A program made the translations under genes and the position numbers. Under the pieces are notes generated by a model. It was not told the origin of the DNA, searched no databases, and saw only the letters and a list, made by a program, of their open reading frames with translations. Shown piece by piece: positions 36,410-44,916 of a stretch of DNA of 64,000 nt. Source of the DNA: Bradyrhizobium sp. S69. GTDB lineage: Bacteria > Pseudomonadota > Alphaproteobacteria > Rhizobiales > Xanthobacteraceae. Every line of letters begins with the position of its first letter. Position 1 is the first letter of the stretch. The stretch lies in assembly GCF_009766005.1 (NCBI RefSeq), contig NZ_LMUK01000046.1, positions 379,232-443,231 of the forward strand. The letters are read 5' to 3'.

Positions 36410-36435
36410 TGTATGCGCCTTGCATGACGCATACA
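36410..36435. repeat. Inverted repeat upstream of moaA
   Basis: TGTATGCG and CGCATACA face each other across 10 bases, 62 bases before moaA. It could be an operator for moaA or the terminator stem of the lipoprotein gene; no T-run follows, which favours an operator. Confidence 0.4.
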
Positions 36436-36497
36436 TTGTGACTGCAAAGCAGCCGCCATAGGCGTATGGCGGATGGCTTGGTCACAAGGGTAGTTGA

Positions 36498-37535
36498 ATG
36501 AACGGACCCGTATTGTTGAGCCCTGGCGCGCCGTTGGCGCGCCCGATGACCGACCCGTTTGGCCGGTCGATCAGTTATCTGCGCGTGTCGGTCACCGATC
36601 GCTGCGACCTGCGCTGTTTTTATTGCATGTCGGAAGACATGACATTCCTGCCCAAGGCCGATTTGCTCACGCTGGAGGAGCTCGACCGGCTGTGTTCGGC
36701 GTTCATCGCCAAGGGTGTGCGAAAGCTCCGGCTGACCGGCGGCGAGCCGCTGGTCCGGCGCAACGTGATGTCGCTGGTGCGCTCGCTGTCGCGCCACCTC
36801 GACAGCGGCGCGCTAGACGAATTGACCCTGACCAGCAACGGCTCGCAACTGGCGCGCTTTGCCACCGAGCTGCGCGACTGTGGCGTACGCCGCATCAACG
36901 TCTCGCTGGACACGCTGGATCCCGCCAAATTCCGCGCCATCACCCGCTGGGGCGATCTCGACAAGGTGCTGGATGGCATTGAGGCTGCGCGCGCCGCGGG
37001 TCTCGCGGTGAAGATCAATGCGGTGGCGCTCAAGAACATGAACGAGGATGAGATCCCCGCGCTGATGCAATGGGCGCACGGCAAAGGCATGGCGCTGACC
37101 TTGATCGAGGTGATGCCGATGGGCGATATCGGCGAAGGCCGCATCGACCAGTATGTGCCGCTGTCGCTGCTGCGCGGCCGCCTCGCCCAGCAATTCACCC
37201 TGACCGACCTGGCCGACGATACCGGCGGGCCGGCGCGTTACGTGCACGTCAGCGAGACCGGCGGCAAGCTCGGCTTCATCACGCCGATGACCCATAATTT
37301 CTGCGAGTCCTGCAATCGGGTGCGGATCACCTGTACCGGCACGCTGCATACCTGCCTCGGCCACGAGGATGCCTCCGACCTGCGCAAGCCGCTGCGGGCG
37401 TCCACCGACAATGAACTGCTCGCGGCGGCGATCGATCGCGCGATCGGGCTAAAACCCAAGGGCCACGACTTCATCATCGATCGGCGGCACAAAGGCCCGA
37501 GCGTCAGCCGGCATATGAGCGTCACCGGCGGTTAA
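36498..37535 (+). CDS. moaA: GTP 3',8-cyclase MoaA (molybdenum cofactor biosynthesis)
   Basis: 345-residue radical SAM enzyme carrying out the first step of molybdopterin synthesis from GTP. The SAM cluster motif is C36-x3-C40-x2-C43 (RCDLRCFYC). The second cluster motif near the C-terminus is CESCNRVRITC...C with the C-x2-C-x13-C spacing. The protein ends in the conserved Gly-Gly needed for activity. LRLTGGEPLVRR is the SAM-binding GGE motif. It stands alone without moaC or other moa genes next to it. Confidence 0.94.
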   Translation: MNGPVLLSPGAPLARPMTDPFGRSISYLRVSVTDRCDLRCFYCMSEDMTFLPKADLLTLEELDRLCSAFIAKGVRKLRLTGGEPLVRRNVMSLVRSLSRHLDSGALDELTLTSNGSQLARFATELRDCGVRRINVSLDTLDPAKFRAITRWGDLDKVLDGIEAARAAGLAVKINAVALKNMNEDEIPALMQWAHGKGMALTLIEVMPMGDIGEGRIDQYVPLSLLRGRLAQQFTLTDLADDTGGPARYVHVSETGGKLGFITPMTHNFCESCNRVRITCTGTLHTCLGHEDASDLRKPLRASTDNELLAAAIDRAIGLKPKGHDFIIDRRHKGPSVSRHMSVTGG

Positions 37536-37816
37536 TTGGGTCCTGTCGGGTGGCATAGCTCTCCCGGCGTGAAGCGAAAATTCCCCTACGATATCAACAA
37601 ACTTCCGATTGACGGCGGTGTTGCGCGCTGGTTTGGTGCGGCGGCTTCATGCTGGCTCGGCTGGACAAGCCGCTGCGCCTGATGCGCAAGCCAACACAGC
37701 AGAAGCGCCGTTGGGGGAGGATGTCAGTTGCAATCGCTCGTGAAGATGAGCCATGAGGCCGCGCGTTCGGATCGCGCCGGCGAAGCGGCGTCGGCCGAAA
37801 CGATCGGCATCGCCTG

Positions 37817-38380
37817 ATGGCCGGCGCCGGGGAGAAAACCATGCGCCCGTTGCTGGCCGTCAGCACCGCGATCGACCTGATCAATGAAAAGATCGGCTAT
37901 GTCTGCAATTTCCTGGTGCTGGCCGCCTGCCTGGTAAGCGCCGGCAACGCCATGATCCGCTATGCCTTCGGCTACAGTTCGAATGGCTGGCTCGAGCTGC
38001 AATGGTACATGTTCGCGATCCTGGTGATGTTCGGGGCGTCCTACACCTTCAAGCGCAATGAACATGTCCGAGTCGAAATCTTCTATCTGTTCCTGTCGGA
38101 ACGCGGCCAGCTCTGGCTCGACCTGATCGGCACGCTGTTCTTCCTGATCCCGGCCTGCCTGCTGCTGAGCTATCTGTCATGGCCGTTCTTCCATCAGGCT
38201 TACGTGGTCAATGAGATGTCGGGCAATGCCGGCGGACTGATCCGCTGGCCGATCAAGTTCGTGATCCCGGCTGGCTTCGTGATGCTGGCGCTGCAAGGCG
38301 TCTCGGAGGTGATCAAGCGCATCGCCGCGCTGCGCGGCGAAGTCACGATCGATGCGAAGTACGAGAGGCCGACGCAATGA
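37817..38380 (+). CDS. TRAP transporter small permease (DctQ type)
   Basis: 187 residues with four hydrophobic helices (about 30-50, 62-85, 105-128, 148-168), the DctQ arrangement. NGWLELQWYMFAILVMFGASYTFKRNEHVRVEIFY is the family core. It overlaps the large permease gene by 4 bp (ATGA). With DctM it forms the Na+-driven uptake channel fed by the periplasmic binding proteins at 40760 and 42158. The substrate is probably a 2-oxo acid or other carboxylate, judged from the receptors. An in-frame ATG at 37841 is a possible alternative start. Confidence 0.88.
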   Translation: MAGAGEKTMRPLLAVSTAIDLINEKIGYVCNFLVLAACLVSAGNAMIRYAFGYSSNGWLELQWYMFAILVMFGASYTFKRNEHVRVEIFYLFLSERGQLWLDLIGTLFFLIPACLLLSYLSWPFFHQAYVVNEMSGNAGGLIRWPIKFVIPAGFVMLALQGVSEVIKRIAALRGEVTIDAKYERPTQ

Positions 38381-39981
38381 TTACGCTGCAGACGATGCCG
38401 CCGATGATGTTCGGCGGCCTCGTGATCGCGATGCTGATCGGCTTCCCGGTGGCGTTCACGCTGGCCGCGGTCGGGCTGTCGTTCGGATTTCTCGCGATCC
38501 ACCTCGGATTCTTCGACCTGAACTTTTTGCAGGCGATACCGGGCCGCGTGTTCGGCAGCGTGCTGTCCAACGAACTGCTGCTCGCGATCCCCTTCTTCAC
38601 CTTCATGGGCGCGATCCTGGAGCGCTGCGGGCTTGCCGAGGACATGCTGGATTCGATGGGCCAGTTGTTCGGGCCGATCCGCGGCGGCCTCGGCTATTCG
38701 GTGATTCTGGTCGGCTTCATCCTCGGCGCCATCACCGGCACGGTGGCAGCCCAAGTGATCGCGATGGCGATGATCTCGATGCCGATCATGATCCGCTACG
38801 GCTACAACATCCGCTACATCACCGGCGTGCTGGCGGCCTCGGGCACCATCACCCAATTGGTGCCGCCGTCGCTGGTGCTGATCGTGCTGGCCGATCAGCT
38901 CGGCAAGTCGGTCGGCGACATGTATCTCGGCGCCTGGGGCCCGTCGATTTTCCAGATCTTCCTGTTCGCCGGCTACACCTTCGTGCTCGGCATCTTCAAG
39001 CCACATTATCTGCCGCCGGTGCCGGTCACGGAATTGACGCTGACCGGATGGCCGCTGTGGCGCAAATGCCTGATGGGCATCATCCCCTCGGCGGTGCTGA
39101 TCTTTGTCGTGCTCGGCACCATGATGATGGGGCTGGCAACGCCGACCGAAGCCGGCGCCATGGGCGCGGTCGGCGCCATCGTGCTGGCGGCGATCCACAG
39201 CAAGGACTTCTCTACCACCGGCCGCAAGGTGTTGATCATTGGCGTGATCGCCGGCGGCATCGGCACCATCATCGGCATGTTCATGACCGAGGGCGTGCTG
39301 TTCAAGACCGCCTTTGCCGTCACCTATCTGGCGGTGGTGTGGATCTGCCTCGAGGCGGTTCGGATTCCCGAACTGCGCGACCTGATCAAGCAGGGCTATG
39401 AGACCACGATGCGCATCACCACCATGGTGACGTTCATCCTGATCGGCTCGACCTGCTTCTCGGTGGTGTTCCTCGGCGTCTCCGGCGGCGTCTGGCTGGA
39501 AAACCTGTTGACCTCGCTGCCCGGCGGCGTCTGGGGTTTTCTCATCTTCATCAACCTCTTCATCTTCTTCCTGGCGTTCTTCCTGGATTTCTTCGAGATC
39601 GCCTTCATCATCCTGCCGATGATCGCGCCGATCGCGCAGAAGATCCTGGGACCCGTGGTGGGCGATGGCCCGGCGCTGATCTGGTTCGGCGTCATGCTCT
39701 GCGTCAACATGCAGACCTCGTTCATGCATCCGCCGTTCGGCTTTGCGCTGTTCTATCTGCGCGGCGTCGCGCCGAAGGAAGTCAAGAGCTCGGACATCTA
39801 TTGGGGCGCCCTGCCCTGGGTCGGCCTGCAAGCCTTGATGGTGATTCTCGTGATCGCGTTCCCGATCACGGTGACCGGCCTGCTCGACAAGCCGGCCAAT
39901 GTCGATCTCAACAAGGTCAAGATCGATGTTCCGCAAATGGAGCTGCCGCCGCTCGATTTCGGGCCGCCGGCAAAGCAATAG
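38377..39981 (+). CDS. TRAP transporter large permease (DctM type)
   Basis: 534-residue membrane protein with about a dozen helices. Family marks are LLAIPFFTFMGAILERCGLAEDMLDSMGQLFGPIRGGLGYSVILVGFILGAITGTVAAQVIAM near the start, GTITQLVPPSLVLIVLADQLG, and MMMGLATPTEAGAMGAVGAI. The loop between about residues 270 and 340 is longer than in the smallest DctM proteins. The start overlaps the DctQ stop. It forms the transport channel of the TRAP system. The cognate receptors lie convergently downstream, beyond two small genes. Confidence 0.9.
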   Translation: MITLQTMPPMMFGGLVIAMLIGFPVAFTLAAVGLSFGFLAIHLGFFDLNFLQAIPGRVFGSVLSNELLLAIPFFTFMGAILERCGLAEDMLDSMGQLFGPIRGGLGYSVILVGFILGAITGTVAAQVIAMAMISMPIMIRYGYNIRYITGVLAASGTITQLVPPSLVLIVLADQLGKSVGDMYLGAWGPSIFQIFLFAGYTFVLGIFKPHYLPPVPVTELTLTGWPLWRKCLMGIIPSAVLIFVVLGTMMMGLATPTEAGAMGAVGAIVLAAIHSKDFSTTGRKVLIIGVIAGGIGTIIGMFMTEGVLFKTAFAVTYLAVVWICLEAVRIPELRDLIKQGYETTMRITTMVTFILIGSTCFSVVFLGVSGGVWLENLLTSLPGGVWGFLIFINLFIFFLAFFLDFFEIAFIILPMIAPIAQKILGPVVGDGPALIWFGVMLCVNMQTSFMHPPFGFALFYLRGVAPKEVKSSDIYWGALPWVGLQALMVILVIAFPITVTGLLDKPANVDLNKVKIDVPQMELPPLDFGPPAKQ

Positions 39982-40075
39982 CGCGCTGGGTTTTTCCGTT
40001 GCTGGCGGCGCGTAGCGGGACGACAGGTCGCCCCCGATATCGCGCCGGTTGCGGTTTTTGGTTGTCACCGACTGT

Positions 40076-40093
40076 GTAATGTTATAACATTAC
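40076..40093. promoter_or_regulatory. Zur-like operator (perfect palindrome)
   Basis: GTAATGTTATAACATTAC is a perfect 18-bp palindrome ending 17 bases before the ATG of the small gene at 40111. It closely matches the Zur (zinc uptake regulator) boxes described for rhizobial alphaproteobacteria. It would also cover a possible -10 (TATAAC, 40083-40088), so bound repressor would block the promoter. Zinc control is inferred from the motif. Confidence 0.65.
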
Positions 40094-40110
40094 GCCATGG
40101 AGATATTCCG

Positions 40111-40365
40111 ATGAGGCCATACATTGAGGCTGCGCTCCCAGGTCCCGAGAATGTCAGCGAATTGCAGACAGCGTTTCGCTTCGACGAAGCCAGGGTGCAT
40201 GTCCGAAACGCCGTGAAGCGCGCAGAGGCCGACGGCATTTCGAGTGAGACTTTGGCCCTTGCCCTCATTGGCGAGGCGCTGCCGCCGATTGTCCATGAGC
40301 ACGGGCCAATGTGGGCGGCCACGGTACTGATGCAACTCGCCCGCCGTCTGCGCGCCGGGCTTTAG
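40111..40365 (+). CDS. Small uncharacterised protein, probably Zur-controlled
   Basis: 84 residues, soluble and mainly helical (FDEARVHVRNAVKRAEADGISSETLALALIGEALPPIV, then WAATVLMQLARRLRAGL). There are no cysteines; three histidines (one in ARVHVRN, two in VHEHGP) are the only likely metal ligands. GGAG sits about 10 bases ahead of the ATG. A Zur-like palindrome covers the promoter region, which links the gene to zinc limitation. A second small frame starts near its end (40368). I do not recognise the family. Confidence 0.65.
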   Translation: MRPYIEAALPGPENVSELQTAFRFDEARVHVRNAVKRAEADGISSETLALALIGEALPPIVHEHGPMWAATVLMQLARRLRAGL

Positions 40366-40367
40366 AT

Positions 40368-40508
40368 TTGGAGCGTCCCTTGGGCGAAGTTGTACAATTT
40401 GTCTCAAAGTCCGAGCTTGAACGGGCGCGTCTCATCAGAGAGGCCCGCGCGGTATACGAGAGCATATTCCCTGACGCTGAAGCGCCCCGGCAGCCAAAAC
40501 GCGGATAG
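40368..40508 (+). CDS. Small uncharacterised protein (46 residues)
   Basis: The frame reads ERPLGEVVQFVSKSELERA then RLIREARAVYESIFPDAEAP, a charged helical protein of a type I recall as common short hypothetical proteins in Bradyrhizobium (memory only). The start is uncertain: TTG 40368 directly after the 40111 gene, or ATG 40311 inside it. No strong ribosome site is seen for either. It is likely co-transcribed with the 84-residue gene. Confidence 0.45.
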   Translation: MERPLGEVVQFVSKSELERARLIREARAVYESIFPDAEAPRQPKRG

Positions 40509-40759
40509 TCTGGCACCGGGCGCGCATTCACGCGTCCCGTTGGCGCATCCGGACGATGGCTGTGCCGAGGAAATAAGGGCGATTGGAATTGCAAAACCCC
40601 GAAGCTTTCGCCGGCGTTTTGCGTTCGCGAATTATCTGGACGTGCGACGAGCAAAGCGCGTAGCCCGCATGAGCTCTTGCGATATGCGGGACGACAGGCC
40701 GCTCCCGGATATCGCACGAGCTCATCCGGACGACGGCTACTACAACTACGTCGCAGCGA
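40509..40759. other. Intergenic region with short repeated motifs
   Basis: About 250 bases between convergent genes. It contains near-copies GCGCATCCGGACGATGG (about 40543-40559) and GCTCATCCGGACGACGG, and an imperfect inverted segment with AGCCCGCATGAGC and ATATGCGGGACGAC. This is intergenic-repeat debris typical of such genomes; no gene is supported. Confidence 0.4.
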
Positions 40760-41848
40760 TCACCCCTGGGCGTGGCGCGCCATGAAGTTGTCGTAGCCGA
40801 CTTCGGCGACCTGGAACCATTGATAGCCGGTGCTGGTATAGGCCGTGATCGAGTCGTAGACCTTCTTGAAATTCGCGTTGGTCGCCGCGACCTCGCTGTT
40901 GAGCTCCTTGGTCGCCTTGTAGCTCGCTTCCATGATGGCGGGCGAGAAGCCGTGCAGCTTGGTGCCGCCGGCCAATAGCTTCTTCAACGCGAGCGGATTG
41001 ACCGTGTCGTATTTCGCCATCATCCAGTTGTTGGCGTAATGCCCGGCCTGTTCGAGCACGCTCTGGTAGTATTTCGGCAAGCTATTCCACTTCTCGAGGT
41101 TGATCATCGCGAGCAGGATCGGACCGCCCTCCCACCACCCCGGATAATAATAATGCGGCGCGACCTTGTAGAGGCCGAGCTTCTCGTCGTCATAGGGACC
41201 GACCCACTCCGCCGCGTCGATGGTGCCTTTTTCCAGCGCGGGATAGATGTCGCCGCCGGCCAATTGCTGCGGCACGCAGCCGAGCTTCTGCATCACGCGG
41301 CCGGCAAAACCGCCGATGCGGAATTTCAGGCCTTGCAGATCGTCGACGGTATTGATCTCCTTGCGAAACCAGCCGCCCATCTGGCAGGTGGTGTTGCCGG
41401 CGATCAGCGAGGTGACATTGTAGCTCTTGTAGAACTCGTTGAGGATTTCCTTGCCGCCGCCCAGCATGTACCAGGCCTGATTGAGGCGCGCGTTGGGGCC
41501 GAACGGAATGCAGGAGCCGAAGGTGAAGGTCGGGTCCTTGCCGAAATAATAATACGACGCGGTGTGGCCCACCTCGACGGTGCCGTTCTGCACGGCGTCG
41601 AGAACCTGCAAGCCGGGAACGATCTCACCGGCGGCAAAGGTCTGGATCTGGAATTTATTGTCGGTGGCTTCGGCGACCATCTTGGCCATCTGCTCGGCGG
41701 CGCCATGCAGGGTGTCGAGCGATTTCGGCCAGCTCGTCGTCATGCGCCATTTGATCTCCGGCGTCGATTGCGCGATCGCAGGTGCTGCCATGGTCGCCGC
41801 ACCCGCGGCAGCCAGCCCCGTGACCTTGATAAACTCTCTGCGCTTCAT
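40760..41848 (-). CDS. TRAP transporter substrate-binding protein (DctP family, TakP-like), copy A
   Basis: 362 residues. A Tat-like signal (MKRREFIKVTGLAAAGAATMAAPAIA) leads to a mature protein opening PEIKWRMTTSWPKSLDTLHG. LKFRIGGFAGRVMQKLG contains the Arg that pairs with the substrate carboxylate in this family; GGDIYPALEKGTIDAAEWVGPYDDEKLG and YYYPGWWEGGP fit the TakP-type 2-oxo-acid receptors. The start at 41848 is set by the signal peptide. It is the second of two receptors of equal length in tandem (other copy 42158-43246) and presumably serves the DctQM permease at 37817-39981. Confidence 0.87.
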   Translation of the reverse strand: MKRREFIKVTGLAAAGAATMAAPAIAQSTPEIKWRMTTSWPKSLDTLHGAAEQMAKMVAEATDNKFQIQTFAAGEIVPGLQVLDAVQNGTVEVGHTASYYYFGKDPTFTFGSCIPFGPNARLNQAWYMLGGGKEILNEFYKSYNVTSLIAGNTTCQMGGWFRKEINTVDDLQGLKFRIGGFAGRVMQKLGCVPQQLAGGDIYPALEKGTIDAAEWVGPYDDEKLGLYKVAPHYYYPGWWEGGPILLAMINLEKWNSLPKYYQSVLEQAGHYANNWMMAKYDTVNPLALKKLLAGGTKLHGFSPAIMEASYKATKELNSEVAATNANFKKVYDSITAYTSTGYQWFQVAEVGYDNFMARHAQG

Positions 41849-41884
41849 GGACTGTTTCCCCCTGATGGTATGACTCTTGGTTTG

Positions 41885-41931
41885 AGCCTGATCTTCTCGG
41901 AAAACCGGTTTCCACTTTTCCGGATCAGGCT
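41885..41931. repeat. Palindromic intergenic element
   Basis: AGCCTGATC and GATCAGGCT flank an inner GGAAAACCGGTTTCC / CACTTTTCC palindrome. I recall this type as frequent in Bradyrhizobium and Mesorhizobium intergenic DNA. It lies upstream of TRAP receptor copy A. Confidence 0.6.
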
Positions 41932-42061
41932 GTAGCCTTCGTATCGAGGCTTGGGTCCGAGCATGGAACATCCCAATGCGGATTGCCATCCCCCAACCGC
42001 GGCCCGATGACGCAGAAAGGCCCGGCCTCCTGCGGGAGACCGGGCCTTGTTGCGATGAGCC

Positions 42062-42145
42062 GTAGGATGGGTTGAGCGCTTGCGAAACCCATCGCCTCCG
42101 TCGAAAGCGAAGTGATGGGTATCGGAAGTGCTCAACCCATCCTAC
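42062..42145. repeat. GTAG-headed palindrome pair (REP/BIME-like)
   Basis: GTAGGATGGGTTGAGC and its inverse GCTCAACCCATCCTAC enclose two hairpin halves (GATGGGTT...AACCCATC). Each unit begins with GTAG, the head known for REP sequences used by RAYT transposases. It lies between the two TRAP receptor genes, 1.5 kb from the RAYT gene. Confidence 0.7.
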
Positions 42146-42157
42146 AGAAGCAGGCGA

Positions 42158-43246
42158 TCAGCCCCGCGTGCGCGAGCGGATCATGAAGCTGTCGAAGGTA
42201 TATTCGGCCACCTGCCACCACAGATACTGGTCGGAGCGATAGGCCTGCATCGCGTCGATCGACTTCTTGAAGTCGGCGTTCTGCGCGGAGATTTCGCCCC
42301 ACAATTCGTTGCTCGCCTTCAGGCAGGCTTCCAGCACCTCGTTGGTGAACGGGCGAAGCTGGGTGCCGCCGGCCACCAGGCGCTTCAGCGCGGTCGGGTT
42401 CTGCATGTCATAGCGCGCCGCCATCCAGCTGTTGGCGTTGGCGCATGCGTTGTTGATGATGGCCTGGTAGTTCTTGGGCAGCGAGTTCCACTTCTCGAGA
42501 TTGCAGAACGCGTGGACCGTCGGGCCGCCTTCCCAGAAACCGGGATAGTAGTAATATTTCGCGACCTTCTGGAAGCCGAGCTTTTCGTCGTCATAGGGAC
42601 CGACCCATTCGGCCGCATCGATCGTGCCCTTCTCCAGCGCCGGATAGATGTCGCCGCCGGCGAGCTGTTGCGGCACCACGCCGACCTTCTGCAGCACCTG
42701 GCCGGCAATGCCGCCGATGCGGAATTTCAGCCCCGACAGGTCGGCGACCGTCTTGATCTCCTTGCGGAACCAGCCGCCCATCTGGGTGCCGGTGTTGCCG
42801 CAGGGAAAACCGATCACGCCGAATTTCTTGAAGAACTCGTTGCCGAGCTCCTGGCCGCCGCCCTGATACCACCAGGAATTCTGCATGCGGGCGTTGAGGC
42901 CGAACGGCACCGACGCATAGATCGCAAACGTGGGATCCTTGCCGACGTAATAATAGGCGACCGTGTGGCTCATCTCGATGGTGCCGTTGGAAGTCGCATC
43001 GAGCGCTTGCAGGCCGGGAACGATTTCACCGGCGGAAAACACCTGGATCTGGAATTTGTTGTCGGTCATTTCCGCGACATATTTCGCGAACTCGAGCGAG
43101 CCGCCGTACAGCGTATCGAGCGACTTCGGGAAGCTCGACGTCATGCGCCATTTCAGCTCCGGCATCGATTGCGCGATCGCCGGCGAGGCCACGGCCGTGG
43201 CGGCGGCGCCGACTGCGGAAACCTTCAAAAAATCACGACGCTTCAT
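42158..43246 (-). CDS. TRAP transporter substrate-binding protein (DctP family, TakP-like), copy B
   Basis: 362 residues, paralogue of the 40760 gene and equally long. Signal MKRRDFLKVSAVGAAATAVASPAIA; mature start PELKWRMTSSFPKSLDTLYG. LKFRIGGIAGQVLQKVG carries the substrate-pairing Arg; GGDIYPALEKGTIDAAEWVGPYDDEKLG is identical to copy A, while the substrate-facing YASVPFGLNARMQNSWWYQGGG and NTGTQMGGWFRKE regions differ. The difference suggests a related but distinct ligand. It lies upstream of copy A on the same strand with a GTAG palindrome between them. Confidence 0.87.
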   Translation of the reverse strand: MKRRDFLKVSAVGAAATAVASPAIAQSMPELKWRMTSSFPKSLDTLYGGSLEFAKYVAEMTDNKFQIQVFSAGEIVPGLQALDATSNGTIEMSHTVAYYYVGKDPTFAIYASVPFGLNARMQNSWWYQGGGQELGNEFFKKFGVIGFPCGNTGTQMGGWFRKEIKTVADLSGLKFRIGGIAGQVLQKVGVVPQQLAGGDIYPALEKGTIDAAEWVGPYDDEKLGFQKVAKYYYYPGFWEGGPTVHAFCNLEKWNSLPKNYQAIINNACANANSWMAARYDMQNPTALKRLVAGGTQLRPFTNEVLEACLKASNELWGEISAQNADFKKSIDAMQAYRSDQYLWWQVAEYTFDSFMIRSRTRG

Positions 43247-43526
43247 TCAGGCATCTCCTTGGTGGGGCATTCCCCGATTGTGGCGAGCGCTCTTCCGGCG
43301 GGACGAATCCCACATCATCCGGGGCGCTCTGGCAGGCGGGCTTTAACACGGAACTGGCCGCCCGAAAACGCGACAATGGCATGACCGCACCGATTAAACC
43401 AAAGTCGCATGGCCGAGGCCTGGCTCGGGGGCGCACCGCCGAGCAGAAAACGCCGCGCCACGTCGACGACACAATCGGCCATCATCGGCCATAGAGCATG
43501 GCTGCGGCTGCAGACCGCGATCGTCG

Positions 43527-43552
43527 GGCGGATTAGCGAAGCGTAATCCGCC
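43527..43552. repeat. REP-like hairpin near the RAYT gene
   Basis: GGCGGATTA and TAATCCGCC face each other across GCGAAGCG. The same stem recurs at 46111-46192, where it follows GTAG heads. It lies 140 bases upstream of the RAYT transposase start. Confidence 0.7.
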
Positions 43553-43690
43553 ATCGTTGTTTCCGCGATTCGGGGACACAGGCTACGCACGAGAGCGCAA
43601 CGATTGCGCGGCACCCACCTACGTTAGAATTGGTATTACGGTGACAGTGCACTCAATTGACTTGTCGCGCCCTGGCGGACACTATGCCCC

Positions 43691-44362
43691 ATGGCCCGCC
43701 TCGCCCGTGTCGTCATCCCCGGTCATCCGCACCATGTCACCCAGCGTGGCAACGGCCGCGCGCGGACCTTCTTCGGCGATGATGATTATGCGCTTTATCG
43801 CGACCTGCTCACCGAGAATTGCCGCAGCGCCGGGGTCGAGGTGTGGGCCTGGTGCCTGATGCCGAACCACGTGCACCTGATCCTGGTGCCGTCCGATCCC
43901 GACGGGCTGCGCCGCGCGCTGGCGCGGGTGCATCGTAGCTATGCGGGCGTCATCCAGGCGCGGCGCAAGCGCAGCGGGCATTTCTGGCAGGGCCGGTTCG
44001 GCGCCGTCGCCATGGACGAGCAACATCTCGCGGCGGCGCTGCGCTACGTCGCCCTCAACCCGGTACGGGCGCGGCTGGTGGAGCGGGCGCAGGATTGGCG
44101 GTGGTCGAGCACGCGCGCGCATCTGCGCGGCAAGGACGACGGCGTCACCGCGCTGAAACCCATCAGGGATCGCTTCCCCCACTTCGCCGATCTGCTCGCG
44201 AGCGAGCCGGAGACTGACCTGTTCGAACGCCTGCGCGCCGCCGAGAGCATCGGCCGGCCGCTTGGAGACGATCGCTTTCTCGCGCGTCTCCAGCGGGTGA
44301 CAGGGCGTGTCCTCAAACCAGGTAAACGCGGGCCGAAGCCGTCCGCACCGGAAAAGGGTTGA
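43691..44362 (+). CDS. REP-associated tyrosine transposase (RAYT, Y1/HUH family)
   Basis: 223 residues. HUH motif H60-V-H62 in WCLMPNHVHLILVP, with the catalytic Tyr at about 84 (RVHRSYAGVIQ) and the RAYT-typical KRSGHFWQGRFGAVAMDEQHLAAALRYVALNPVRARLV. These single-copy domesticated transposases bind and cleave REP palindromes with GTAG-type heads. The enzyme looks intact. GTAG palindromes at 42062-42145 and 46111-46192 and a related hairpin at 43527-43552 lie within 2 kb. Unlike an IS it has no terminal inverted repeats of its own. Confidence 0.87.
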   Translation: MARLARVVIPGHPHHVTQRGNGRARTFFGDDDYALYRDLLTENCRSAGVEVWAWCLMPNHVHLILVPSDPDGLRRALARVHRSYAGVIQARRKRSGHFWQGRFGAVAMDEQHLAAALRYVALNPVRARLVERAQDWRWSSTRAHLRGKDDGVTALKPIRDRFPHFADLLASEPETDLFERLRAAESIGRPLGDDRFLARLQRVTGRVLKPGKRGPKPSAPEKG

Positions 44363-44519
44363 GAATGGGAAAAGGGTTGAAAATGGTCATCGCGGAACCG
44401 GGAGTTAAGTGCACTGGACTGCAAAGCGGCGGTACGATTGTTGGCGCGGGTAAGCCTGGGTTCCCTGGCGGGTTGCAGCTTGCCCCCACAGCCGTTCAAA
44501 TCCTTCGAGGACCTTGATC

Positions 44520-44852
44520 ATGTCGATCGATCAGACGGATACAATTGACTTAGCCACCATAGACAAGGCTTCGGGTGATCTATGGCTTACGATCAGCGAT
44601 CATCTGTCGTGGGAGGAGAGTGAAGGCGACCACCTCGTTCTCCTACAGAACAAACTCAACGCCTATCTGCGATTCATCGAAAGTGGTGAGGTATTCAAAA
44701 AGGTCCCTGATGCCAAGGGGCGCAGCGTCGTTATAAATCTTGTCGGGAAATTCCCTCTGAGCCAAAAAGCTGATTCCTTCTTCGAGAAAGCGCGAGCTGC
44801 CATAGAAGGCTCAGGCTTCCGATTACAGTTCAGCCTTATGCGTCCCAATTGA
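44520..44852 (+). CDS. Small DUF6572-like protein
   Basis: 110 residues. DTIDLATIDKASGDLWLTISDHLSWEESEGDHLVLLQNKLNAYLRFIESGEVFKKVPDAKGRSVVINLVGKFPLS resembles the small DUF6572 family seen beside mobile or toxin-related genes (family name from memory). GAGG lies upstream of ATG 44520. It follows the RAYT gene with its own spacing and lower GC than the neighbours, a hint of transfer. Function unknown; the size and acidic helical form fit an immunity-type protein, but no toxin gene is seen beside it. Confidence 0.62.
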   Translation: MSIDQTDTIDLATIDKASGDLWLTISDHLSWEESEGDHLVLLQNKLNAYLRFIESGEVFKKVPDAKGRSVVINLVGKFPLSQKADSFFEKARAAIEGSGFRLQFSLMRPN

Positions 44853-44916
44853 GTTAGCCGATGCGGTCGGTAGAGGCCGATTTTGGTGAAGGGATGACCT
44901 GTGGCAGCCGCCGCCG

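Noticed and set aside
38200..40068. Minus-strand open frame of 622 codons
   Set aside because: It is antisense to the TRAP permease genes and is a run of Asp/His/Gln/Arg-rich residues typical of the antisense of membrane-protein codons.
40097..40114. Five-codon upstream frame (ATG at 40097, stop overlapping the 40111 start)
   Set aside because: It is too short to support; the ATG lies in the ribosome-site region of the small gene and is probably incidental.
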